Assembly: GCF_000218525.1 (NCBI RefSeq)
Contig: NZ_AFHO01000002.1
Coordinates: 1 to 56,438 of the forward strand
DNA length: 56,438 bases
Origin: Mesomycoplasma ovipneumoniae SC01
GTDB lineage: Bacteria > Bacillota_I > Bacilli_A > Mycoplasmatales > Metamycoplasmataceae
Direction: 5' to 3'
Shown: positions 29,818 to 40,166 of the stretch, piece after piece
How positions within the stretch are numbered: the stretch's first letter is position 1
Layout: the number at the start of each line of letters is the position of its first letter
Program-made: the position numbers and the translations under genes
Notes under the pieces: model-generated
The model's database searches: none
Seen by the model: the letters and a program-made list of their open reading frames with translations, nothing else
Told to the model about the DNA's origin: nothing

Positions 29818-32433
29818 ATGATTAAAAAAGAAAAAAAAGAGAAAAATGACTATAAAAATACTGATAAAATTGCATTTTTAGAGGAAATTGACAAACAAAG
29901 GGGGCTGAATCAAGAACAGATTGAAAAATCAAAAAATTTTTTTGGCGAAAATAGACTACCAAAAACTCCGGAAAAATCAATATTTTTCCGTATTTTGTTA
30001 CAACTAAAAGAGCCGCTTACCTTAGTTTTAATTTTTGTTATTATTATTTCAGTTATCATTAGTTCAGTTTTTGAACATGATTTGCCTTTTTGAGCTAAAT
30101 TAATTTCTTATCTTGAGCCAGCAGTTATTGCTTTAATTATTGCAATTAATGTTTTTTTCTCTTTAGTCCAAGAAACTAAATCAAAAAAAGCAATAGATGC
30201 AATTTCAGATCTTAACTCGCCAGTTTCGACAATAATTCGTGATGGGAAAAAAATAAGCCTAAAATCTGATGAGATTTTAGTAGGAGATATTCTTGAAGTT
30301 AGTTCTGGCGATTTAATTAGCGCCGATGGATTTGTCATTGAAAATAAAGAATTATCCGTATCTGAAGCAATTCTTACTGGTGAGTCAACATCAGTTTTTA
30401 AAGATGAATTTAAAAATTGAGACGATAAAGCCTCAAAAGTTTACAGCGGAACAAGCGTCTTAAATGGACAGGCAAAAATTTTGGTCTCAGATGTTGGTCA
30501 GAATACTGAACTTGGAAAAATTGCTTCACTTGTAACAAAAACAGCCGAATTAGAATCCCCACTTCAGAAAAAAATTGCTAAATTTTCAAAAATTATCACT
30601 TTTATTGCCGCATTTTTAGCAATTTTTTTCTTTTTTATTTATATATTTTTAGTTGAAAATGGCGATTTTAACCAATCAAAACACGCTGTTATAATATCAC
30701 TTTCACTAGCAATTGGCTTTATTCCCGAGGGTTTGATACCGCTTGTTACTATAAATTTAATTATTGGTGTTAAAAAATTAGCAAAAAATAATGCAATTGT
30801 CAAAGATTTAAAAACAATTGAAACTCTTGGAGCAGTTTCAATTGTCTGTTCAGATAAAACTGGGACAATAACTGAAAATAAAATGCAAATTAAGGAAATT
30901 TATTATCACCAAATTGAGTCAAAAAATTTCTGGACACAAGCTGTTTTAAACACAACCGCATATAGTTTTTTTGATAAGTCAGTTGAAAAATATTACGGTG
31001 ATCCTGAGGAAATTTTAATTTTACAAAAGGCAAAAACTTTTGAAATTCAAAAAGAAGTAATTGAAAAACAACACAAATTTTTAGACAAAATTGTGTTTAA
31101 TTCCAAACTCAAATTTTCAGCAACTTTTTATGAAATTGATAACAAAAAGTTTCTTTTTATCAAAGGGGCTCCTGAAATTATTTTTAAAAAGGCAGACAAT
31201 TTAGACCCTATTTTAGAAGAGAAATTAACCCAAATGCAAAATTTAGGATATCGTATTTTTGCATTTGGATATCGTGAAATTGAAAATGAACTTCAACCTA
31301 ATGAAAATCTAGAAAATTATGTAAAAAACATAATGATTTCAGGACTTGTATGTTTTCAAGACCCACCACGAAAAGAAATTAAACCGATTGTTAAAGATCT
31401 TTTAGATGCAGAAATTAAAACGATAATGATAACAGGGGATAATTTTCACACTGCCGCAACAATTGCAAAAAATGTTGAAATTTTAGGTCCAGAATCACTT
31501 GCAACAGGCAACCCTGATTGAAAAAAAGATGACTTTTGACGTGAAAATGTTGAAAAATTTCACCTTTATTCACGTGTTCAACCTGAAGATAAATTAGAAA
31601 TTGTCGGCGCACTACAATCAAAAAAACATGTTGTTGCTATGTTAGGTGACGGAGTTAACGATGCTCCATCATTAAAAAAAGCCGATGTTGGTTTTGCAAT
31701 GGGAATAACTGGTTCACAAGTTTCAAAACAAGTTGCAAATGTTGTTTTAGCTGATGATAATTTTAAAACTCTTTATCAAGCAATACAAATTGGCCGTAAT
31801 ATTGTTGCAAATATTAAAAAACTGTTTGTTTTTTTACTTGTAGCTAATTTTTCAATGCTTATATCAGTTATTTTTGCAACCTTACTTTTTAAGGAACAAA
31901 TTTTTACATCACTACAAATACTTTGAATAAATGTTGTTTCTGAAACTTTCGGTGGGATCGCCCTTGGTCTTACAAATATTTCAAAAAATGTTATGAATAA
32001 AGGCTTTTTAAACGAAAATAAATCACTTTTTAATAAAAAACTGATTTTTAGCATAATGTTTTGAGCAATTTTCATCTCATTTTTAGCATTGCTAAGTTTT
32101 TGAATCACAAATTCACAAACTTTTTCCTTTTTAATTATCAGCATTAGTCTTTCAAGTCTTTCTTATATACTTGCGGCCGATGAGAATATTTTTAAATATA
32201 AATTTGCAGATTTAAAATTTTTACATCTAGGTTTCTTAGCTAGTTTTATTTCAATTGTAATTGTTTCCTTTATCCCCGGAATAAATTTTGTTTTTTCCCA
32301 AAATGATTTTAGTAACTCAAACTTTCTTATTTTAAAGAATAATTATAATTATTTATTACTTTTAACAATTTTTGCGCCGTTTGTATTAGACCAAATTTTA
32401 AAATTTTTTAAAACGTACTTTAAAAAATTTTAA
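29818..32433 (+). CDS. P-type cation-transporting ATPase (Ca2+ type)
   Basis: The 871-residue P2-type ATPase has the N-terminal cation-ATPase domain (GLNQEQIEKSKNFFGENRLP), actuator motif LTGES, the phosphorylation motif CSDKTGTITEN (Asp ~346), nucleotide domain KGAPE, MITGDNFHTA and the hinge MLGDGVNDAPSLKKADVG. Ten membrane segments are plausible. IGFIPEGLIP in M4 matches the Ca2+/Na+ pumps. It would export Ca2+ (or another cation) using ATP. AAAGGGCG precedes the ATG. Trp TGA codons occur throughout. Its stop abuts the stop of tmcAL with no gap. Confidence 0.9.
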
Positions 32434-33384
32434 TTAATTTTGGTTTTTTCAACAATCAAGATCAACTGTGGTTTCATCAAATTCAGATGGATTTTCAATA
32501 TTAAACAAAATATACAACATTGTTCGTTTTATACGTGAATTAGTATAACGTTTTGAATTAGTGGCGCTCAAAAAACTATCTAAGTCTGGTTGATCAATAT
32601 GTTTTTTGAATAAATTTTCAATTCCTTCTTTTACTAGTCAAATTTTTCTTAGTGATTCAGGCGACTTTTGTCGAATAATTTCCTGAAATTTTGGATATAA
32701 CGAGGCTAACGAACAAACTGGTTGTCTAAATTCCATTGGTGAAAACTGGGAAATTGACTTATTTTGGCTAATTAATTTTCGCAAGTATGTTGCTGAAGCA
32801 AACTTTCCAGTTGGTGTTGTTTCATTATAATCAATAGTTCTTTTAAGACTATAAGCCTGAATTGGGTAATTATTTAGCACAATTTGCTTAACATATTCAA
32901 ATCCAAGAATATCATTAGGGTAAATAATTTTTTGCGAGCTAATTTTTTCAAGGGCAATGGCTGCTGCATTTGGAAAAGAATTGCCTAATTTTAATGCTTT
33001 TTTAAGATGAATATTATATTCATCAATGTTATTTTTTCACAAGTTTGCTAAATTATATAGATTTTGAACATCATTTGATTCTGATCCAAAAATAATTTTG
33101 TCAATTTTATGGTCAAAAATTAATTTTAGCGCGCCTTGGGCAAAAATATGGGCAGCTTGACTTGTATATTCAAAAGGTAATCTAATTACAAAATCAGCTC
33201 CATATTTTAGTGCTATTTTCTTTTTTGTTTCAAAATTAGCAAGACTAATCTCACCTCGTTGGGTGAAATTTCCCCCTAAAATTATGTAAATTTTATCATT
33301 AGGAAAGTTTTTTTTAACATATTCAAGCTGATAAATATGACCATTATGAAAAGGATTGTACTCAGCGATAATTGCAATTGCCAT
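32434..33384 (-). CDS. tmcAL: tRNA(Met) cytidine acetate ligase
   Basis: The 316-residue protein contains the nucleotidyltransferase N-terminus of the TmcAL (formerly DUF795) family: [17 protein letters not shown] (HxGH-like), [10 protein letters not shown], and [10 protein letters not shown]. It acetylates the wobble C of elongator tRNA-Met from acetate and ATP in B. subtilis. The protein is shorter than the ~400-residue B. subtilis form, lacking much of the C-terminal domain. Trp TGA at the IGF-type region near 33036 and at three sites near the end. Convergent with the ATPase. Confidence 0.87.
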
Positions 33385-33445
33385 TTTTCCTCTTTTTTAA
33401 AAATAGTATTACTTTTAAATTTAAAAAAACCTATGAACTTATAGG

Positions 33446-33988
33446 TTAATTTTTTTCTTGATTAATTATTTGGTGAATTTTATCTAAATTTGTACCAGTT
33501 TTTGCCGAAACATTTAAACAATCAAGTGATAAATTTTTACACACTTTTAACAGTTTTGAGCGCTGTGATTGATTTGTTTTATCAATTTTATTAGCTAAAA
33601 TTTGCACCTTTATATTTAATGAAACCAAAAACTCAATCATACTAAAATCAAGATCAGTAAAACCGATTTGACTATCAATTAGCAAAAAAACTAGTAAAAT
33701 ATTGCTATTTTTACTAAAATAATTAAAAATCATCGATTCTATTTGATCTTTTTTCGCATGAGAAAGGCGCGCATAGCCATAACCTGGAAGGTCAACGATT
33801 AACTTATTTTGACTAGTTTGGTAATAATTTAAAAGCTGTGTTTTTCCAGGAGTTGAAGAAATACGGGCAATTTTTTGCCTTGCAAGCGCATTAATAAGTG
33901 AGGATTTGCCGACATTTGAACGACCAATAAAAGCAAATTGATTTTCAAAATAACATTGTTCCGGGCATGATTTAAGAAATTTTCACAT
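33446..33988 (-). CDS. ysxC: Ribosome biogenesis GTPase YsxC/EngB
   Basis: The 180-residue GTPase has G1 GRSNVGKSS, G2 TPGKT, G3 DLPGYGYA, G4 ANKID and G5 SAKTG. It acts in large-subunit assembly. ATG at 33988 begins MWKFLKSCPEQ with Trp from TGA. It lies 61 bases upstream of tmcAL on the same strand. Length is normal for the family (180-200). Confidence 0.93.
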
Positions 33989-34024
33989 TGTAAAACTCTA
34001 AAAATTAAAAATTGTTATAAAATT

Positions 34025-34208
34025 TTATCCAAAACGACCGCCAGTTTGACTAATAACACTAATATTTTGATTATTTGCCGTTGTTTTTAATTGTAATTTT
34101 TTAATTATCTCATTTCTTCACATCTAGCGAAACAAAATAAAGAGTTGTTCCTACAGAACCGGCGGCGATAGTAACAAGACTCAGAACTACTTTGATAGAT
34201 TTTTTCAT
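34025..34208 (-). pseudogene. Internally deleted, frameshifted paralog of the 34226 gene
   Basis: The N-terminus MKKSIKVVLSLVTIAAGSVG closely resembles MRRSLKLVFGLVPVVAGSAG of the upstream gene. The first frame ends after 35 residues, but a shifted frame continues WRNEIIKKLQLKTT... and ends GGRFG, which resembles the tail WRKELQKVLTIIKT of the same gene. The ~350-residue middle is missing. It is a relic of a tandem duplication; a 35-residue secreted peptide could still be made. Confidence 0.7.
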
Positions 34209-34225
34209 TATTTGGGTAAATAAAC

Positions 34226-35479
34226 CTATGATTTTTTAGGGGTTGGAGTATTAGGCTGAGCCTCAATTCACTTATCGCTATTTATGTTTGTTTCATCGAT
34301 AATAAACACATGACCGCCTGTTGTTCTATTAAAAGCGCCTATTTCTGGAGTTTTAATAATAGTCAAAACTTTTTGAAGCTCTTTTCTTCAATTTTGGCGA
34401 GCAGTATGGGATCTTGCACGCGATGGATAAAAATGAGCGTAATTATTTTCCCAAAAGATATATAAAAATCCTGCTTCTTCTTCAGTTATTGGTGTTTTTG
34501 GGAATCTTTCTTTAAAAAGTCTCATTTGGTAGTTCTTTTTAAAAACATATTTATAAAGATTCTTTTTTGCTTCACGATATTTCTGAGCATTATCGCCTAC
34601 TGAAGATTTCAATAATATTTTTAAATCTTCTTGTAATTTATCAATGATTTCATCAACTTCACGCTCTGATTCGGTTGTTGCAAGAGAAATTGAACCGGAT
34701 GATGTTGACTTGGAAATATCACTTTGACTTTGGGTTTTAGGTTTAGGTTTATCTTCTTTGCGTTCAACTTCTGGAGTTTCACTAATAACGATAACTTCAG
34801 GAGTTTCTACAATTTTTGGTGCTAAAACCGGTTTTACATCTTCATTAGAAACTACAGGAGAACTTAATGGGGTTGAATCTTCAATTTTTTCTTCAGTTTG
34901 AGTCGGTTTTTGATTAATTATGACAACTTTTTCAACAATTTTAGAAGATTTTGATGGGGACTTTTCTAAATTTGTTTCCTTTTGGGGTTCTAAAACTGAA
35001 ATAGAAGAATCTTTACTTTCGCTAGTTTGAATTTTACTAACTGAAACAGCTTTTTTTGTTTCACTGACTGGTTTTTTGACAGGTTGGGGCAATAAAATTT
35101 TTGGTTGTGTGTTTGATGAATTTTTTGGTAGTTCAATTTGATTATTAGAAAAAATTATTTTTGGTTTTTTCGTGTTTTTAGTAACTTTAATAGGCTCAGA
35201 TTTTTGAGAATCTTCTAAGACCTCCGGACTTTTTAGAATAATCGTTTCATCATTTTTTACAGTTTCTTGGGTTGATAATTCTTCAGAATTTTGGTTGAAT
35301 TCATTATCTTGTGAATCAGAAAGTGGTGAAAGACGGGTTTCAACTTGAAGTGTTTGACGCGCTAAAGTTGTATTATCCAAATTAGAAATAGCATTACTAG
35401 AAGTCAAATAAATAGCTGTTCCTGCTGAGCCTGCAACAACTGGAACTAATCCAAAAACCAATTTTAAAGATCTTCTCAT
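34226..35479 (-). CDS. Secreted or membrane-anchored Pro/Ser/Glu-rich surface protein
   Basis: The 417-residue protein has an N-terminal signal or anchor segment (residues ~5-27, no lipobox Cys), a long low-complexity part (~30-280) rich in Ser, Lys, Glu, Thr and Pro with repeating 'PEVIVISETPEVE'-like units, and a C-terminal helical domain (~285-417: EVDEIIDKLQEDLKILLKSS, YIFWENNYAHFYPSRAR). I do not recognise the family. The unordered stalk and anchored N-terminus suggest a surface protein. Two Trp TGA near the end. GGGGTG lies before the ATG. A truncated paralog follows it. Confidence 0.72.
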
Positions 35480-35858
35480 ATTTCACCCCTAGAAACTAAA
35501 ACCAACACCAATAATTATAATAATACCAAGAATATAAAATTATTTGAAAAATAAAACAAGAATGATCTAGCTCATCCTGTTTGTTTGATTTACTATATTT
35601 ATTAATTATAAACAAAAAATTTTAAAAGACAAGCAAAACCTGGGAATTTATTTATATCAATTCTTCAAAGTATTAAAATATTGCTAACCTGAAAAATAAA
35701 ACAAAATTATGATAATGCAATATTTCAACTTCTTTTAGTCACAATTTAAGGATATTTTAGCTATTTTTAGATATAACTTATTTGTTAGCAAAAAATTTTG
35801 TTTTTTTACCATGAGGGCAATAATTTTAGCTAGATTAAAAAATTGGCTATTTTTGTGT

Positions 35859-35864
35859 TATAAT
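35859..35864 (+). promoter_or_regulatory. Promoter of the coiled-coil lipoprotein gene
   Basis: TGTGTTATAATTT gives a TATAAT 25 bases before the ATG at 35889, preceded by an AT-rich stretch. The rest of the divergent gap 35480-35858 shows no gene. Confidence 0.5.
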
Positions 35865-35888
35865 TTAATGTAACTTGTGAGGTGAATT

Positions 35889-37679
35889 ATGAAAAAAATA
35901 TATCCAAAAAAATGATTTTTAGGGGTCTCTTTGAGTTTAATGCCAATTTTTTTTATTGCCGCTGCTTGTGGGCAAAACAACGGTAGTAAAAACATTAATC
36001 CAAATAAAGAGAAAGATAATGATCCAGGTTCAGGTTCAATAATTAAACAAAATCCTAATCCGCCAGAAGAATTAGGTGGAAATAAAACTAAAGGGCAAGG
36101 AGATTCTACGCCTTTTCTTGAAACACAAAAAGGCAAAATTGAATCAGATACTTTTAAAATAATCCAAGAAACAGAAAAACAAAAAGAAAAAATCAAAGAA
36201 ACAGAAGAACAAACAAAACAAATTGAGGAAAAACAAGCAGAAATAAACAAAGAACTTGATAAAATTGAACAAAATCAACCTTCAACTGATGAACAAGAAA
36301 GTGCTAAAATTTCAGAAAATATCAAGAAAGAAAAAGAAAAACTAGAAATTGAGAAAGCAAAATTAGAAAAACAAAAACAAGAACAAGAACAAAAACTACT
36401 TAAAGAAAAAGAGCGGCTTTCAAAACTTGAGGAAGAAAAAAGACAAAAAGAACTAGAAAAACAAAAAATAATACTTGAAGAAAATAGACTTCATATTCAA
36501 ACAGTCAATGATTTAAACGCTGTTTTAGCAAAAATTCCAAATTCTTTAGAAATAACTGAACAAGAAAAAAAATCATCAAATAATGTTGCAACCGTACTTT
36601 ATCATTACAAGTCAAAACCTTCAACTTTTCATTATGAAAATTTTGTAAAAAAAATTGATAACTTTGACGACCAAAATTATACAATTAACTTTAGTTTTCC
36701 TTTTGAGGTTAAAACTGTTGAAAATAACAGCGATGTTAATCAAAGAAGGCTAGAAAATGTTGAACTTTCAGTGTCCAAAAAGGGTTCGAACACAAAAGTA
36801 ACAAAACGAGTGAACCTTCTTTGAAATTTAGAACAATCAAAGCAAATTCAACAAAATGAACAACCAGAATTATACCAAAAAGAATTACGACCTGTTTTTA
36901 GCAAAATAAGCCCTTCAATTTTGGCATACGCCTTAGTTAATTCTGATAATGAGGCCGTTTTAAATTCAGTACTTTTTGGTGATTTTAATGCTGCATTTAG
37001 CGAAGTTTCACTTTCAGTTGGTCTTAAAGATGAATTTTTAGGGATAAAATCACTTAATGATGAGGAAAAATTTTCCTTTGATATTATAAGTGCAACCCCT
37101 GATGATGAAAATGGGACTTTAAAAATTCAAGTGAAAAAAACAAAATTTAAAGAACAAAAAGAACAAATTGGCGATGTTGAAAACTTTACTTTTTCCAATT
37201 TAAAGAAAAATAATAAAAATACAGCTGAATTTGAATTTGAGGTTGATCAACATAAAGTTTGGCCTCAAATAAGAGAAAAAGGAATTTTCAAGAACAATAG
37301 ACATAATAAGGGCCAACTATCAGAGGTTCAAAAAGGGTTAATAGCTAAAATAATTTTTGAGAGCCTCTATTTTAAAATAAAAAACCCCGATCCTGAGGTT
37401 CTTTTAAAGGAATTTTTAGTCAAAGATCATATTAAAAATAACCACTTTTTCCCTTATCCGCAAATTATTTCCCTAGAATGAGATGACATGATAAATGAAC
37501 CCCACAAAAAAATGACACTCAAACTAGAAGGTAAAAAGTTAATTTATAGTTTTAAACTAAAATACGCAAATCTTTTACCAAATTCAACGATTAGTCCTCA
37601 AGATCAGACACTCCAATTTTCAGATTACAAAAGCACTGAAATTAAAGGTGAAATTCCCCTTGATCAATTTTTAATTTAA
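35889..37679 (+). CDS. Coiled-coil surface lipoprotein
   Basis: The 596-residue protein starts with a signal peptide and lipobox AAAC (residue ~27). Residues ~75-205 are an almost uninterrupted coiled coil of Glu, Lys and Gln (EKQKEKIKETEEQTKQIEEK style). The C-terminal ~380 residues are globular and mycoplasma-specific, with an alternating beta pattern (YTINFSFPFEVKTV, LEFEVDQHKVWPQI). No function is recognisable; similar architectures are surface lipoproteins of unknown ligand. Trp TGA at 36822 and 37479. Element D lies 215 bases beyond its stop. Confidence 0.72.
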
Positions 37680-37786
37680 ATAAAATTTTGTAATTTTACC
37701 AACAAAATTATCCTTTTATTTTAGAGCAACTACTAATAAACTAGATGTTAAAACCCTTTGATTTAGATGATAATTTGTATTCTAGG

Positions 37787-37819
37787 CACATTTTTTAATA
37801 ATTTTGGTTAAAAAATGTG
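37787..37819 (+). terminator. Hairpin after the coiled-coil lipoprotein
   Basis: CACATTTTTTAA and TTAAAAAATGTG form a perfect 12-bp stem with a 9-base loop, 107 bases beyond the stop. It lacks a following T run, so termination is only probable. Confidence 0.45.
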
Positions 37820-37893
37820 TGGTCATCGTGATTATAAATTTTGTTGGCAAAAAACCACCGTTGGATTTAGTTGCAAAAAAACCTTAATTTTTT

Positions 37894-38345
37894 GACTTTC
37901 CCAGTTTGATGGCAAAAATTAACTTTTTATTTAATACGAATATACAAAAATACCCGTAAATTCGGGTTTTTTACGCTATAATCTTAATTTTTATTATTTT
38001 AAAAATTAACCTTTGCAAAAAAAAAAAAAAAATGCTTGGTCTAAGAAAAAATTATGTTATAATAAACAACACTAAGAATAGTTAATAAATTTTTGATATT
38101 GAATTAAGGGGGAATTAGTTATGCTTTTTGTCTAAAAAATTAGATAGCGCGAATTTTCCATTATATTTTTAAATATGATGGAATGCCTTAAATTTAACCG
38201 TTTAAAAATCTATATAAATTTAGGGCTTTTAGTTATTGTTCTTTCAAAACTTCATATATTTTTTTAGGCTCAATGTACGTAAAAACGAGTTTTCTATTTA
38301 CATTGAGTTTAAATAGTAGTTGTATTTTTTTATTTTAACTTTTTA
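37894..38345 (+). repeat. Repeat element copy D
   Basis: It begins GACTTTCCCAGTTTGATGGC, like the left inverted repeat of B, then has an ACCCG TAAATT CGGGT hairpin with T run (a clear terminator), 16 A (38017-38032), a promoter with TATAAT at 38058-38063, AAGGGGGAA, the mini-ORF MLFV (38121-38135), and hairpins 1-3. In hairpin 3 the pairs GTA / TAC replace GCA / TGC of copy B, a compensatory change. The right end (tail and inverted repeat) is missing; the element stops at the 3' end of the DUF31 gene. Confidence 0.8.
38017..38063 (+). promoter_or_regulatory. Poly-A promoter of element D
   Basis: Sixteen A, then TGCTTGGTC (-35 TTGGTC), a spacer of 16 and TATAAT at 38058-38063. The layout and most bases are identical to copy B. 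Confidence 0.72.
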
Positions 38346-38349
38346 AGTA

Positions 38350-40039
38350 TTAAGGACCATCTGGAAATAGTAAAGTTTTGCGAAAATCTTTAAATTCGCC
38401 TTCATTTTCAGATAATTTTTTTAAGTTTTGCCGATATGATTTTTCTTGTTTGGGAAACAGTTTTTTATTTGTACCATCAATTAAGTTGTGTGCTAGTCCA
38501 TAAGAGTCAAAATCAGCAATTTGGACAAAAGGAGTATAACCAGCTTTGCCACTAATGTCTAAATTACCACCTCTGGTTTGAACAGCAGAATAAATACCAA
38601 CAGGTAAGCCATAATCGTTAATGACGAGCGACCCAGAGGCTCCATAATACAATCCACTATTTTCAATAAAGGTTATAAAGCCAAAAGAGGAATAACTTCT
38701 GTTAGGGCTGAGAATGTCATTTAGCGCTAAACCATTGCTAAAACTATCGTTGGAAATTGCAAAAGCCTTGTTAGTTAAGTTTTTTGGATAATTTCTCATC
38801 AAAAATTGTTGTCCATCAAGGCTTGGATAACCTAATAAATAAAGTTTTGTGGTATTAGGAGATAAAATGGCAGATTCGCTAATTCCTAATTTTTCTGGCT
38901 CAACAATACCTTTTTGATAAATTGAGGTATAATCATAACTTATATAAGGGACTGCATTTTTGTCATGATTTGGATACTGTTGTGTCTGAAACTTAGCAAT
39001 ATCTTGCTCGATGTCTACAATTGCCTTTTCGATATGCTCTTTGAATAATTGAAGATTTTCCTTGTTTGCATCATTTTTTGAAATGAGCTCATCTAATTTT
39101 GCTAAATTAACTTTTAGGCCAAAAACGGCAAAATCTTTACCAATTCCATTGTTTATTTTTTGACTACCAGGAGATGTGGTCGATGTTTGTTTTAGTTGCT
39201 CATTTGTTTGATTATCAAAAATATTTAAAGCCACAAAGACAGTTTTGGGATTATCAAAAATTCCATCGATACGAATCTCTCTCTCTCTCTCTCTCTCTTA
39301 ATTGCTTGTTAATAAAGTAAACGGGAGTATTGTTTGCATCTGGTCTTGAGTTATTATCAATTGCTTGGATGTTAGCTTCTTTTTTTGGCACACCAATAAT
39401 AAAGCTATCTACTTTTTCGCCTTTGTTTGGCTCAGTAAAATATTCAGGGAAAGTGTCTTTATATTTTGAATCTAAAGTGTTAAAAGATCTAGCAAAAACA
39501 TGAGCATTTGTAGCAATATACAACATTACTTCCGTCTTGTTTTCATTGTAAGCAGCATCTAATAATCAACCTGTTCCTGTCGGCTCATATTTGACAACAT
39601 CATCAGGATTTTTCTCATCTGTTTTGTCAACGCTATTGAAAGCGATTGCAAAAGTTCTGTTTTTTAGCTTTTCATATGCTTGCGCATCTGTTAGTTTTGC
39701 TAAATTAGATGCTAATTCTTGTTTTTGTTGTTCTCTTAAGCGTTTAGCATTTTCTATTCCTCTTTGTATAAAATTCGGATTGAAATGAGGAACAAAATCC
39801 TGTTGGCCATTTTGCGGGTTATTTTGTGATGGAGTAGTTATTGTTTCTTTTGTACTATCTGATGAAGTGTTTGGTTTTTGTTCTATCTCTTTTTTTGGTT
39901 TGTTTGGTTCTGTTACTTTTGGTTGTTCTTTTTCATGGCAAGCAACTAGAAAGGCCACTATACTTAAAGGTGTAACAATTGAACCGGAAGTGATTAAAAA
40001 TGTTTTAAATTTTTTTATTTGATTATTATTTTTTTTCAT
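38350..40039 (-). CDS. DUF31-family serine protease lipoprotein, phase-variable and out of frame
   Basis: The gene encodes a lipoprotein (lipobox LVAC, residue ~30) of the mycoplasmal DUF31 putative Ser-protease family, which includes immunoglobulin-cleaving MIP proteins. A trypsin-like His motif IATNAHVF (~residue 178) lies before the repeat, and the Ser motif GASGSLV lies in the distal part. Translation from 40039 runs through (AG)11 at 39277-39298 as RERERER and then hits a stop within ~10 codons. The rest of the protein (IRIDGIFDNPK onward, ending LLFPDGP) is intact in another frame. A tract of 9 or 12 units would restore ~561-563 residues. It follows the adhesin genes on the same strand. 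Confidence 0.82.
39277..39298 (-). repeat. (AG)11 contingency microsatellite
   Basis: Eleven AG units on the coding strand of the DUF31 gene. 22 bases leaves the distal part out of frame; 18 or 24 bases would put it in frame, while 20 bases leads to an early stop in the third frame. Confidence 0.95.
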
Positions 40040-40166
40040 AAGTTTGTGCCCTTAAAATAAAAGTTTGATTAAATTAGTATAAAAAATTCAGACAACTAGT
40101 TTTTTATCTATGGTTTTAATTACACCACTTTTGTTAATTTTTTCTACTAACTTAGGTGCAAAGATT

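Noticed and set aside
35858..36250. 130-codon minus-strand frame rich in Cys, Phe and Ser
   Set aside because: It is the antisense shadow of the coiled-coil lipoprotein signal and coil region; the composition mirrors Glu/Lys codons.
39254..39526. Treating the DUF31 5' and 3' parts as two separate genes
   Set aside because: Both belong to one family domain and the frame change coincides with the (AG)11 tract; the second part has no ribosome-binding site.
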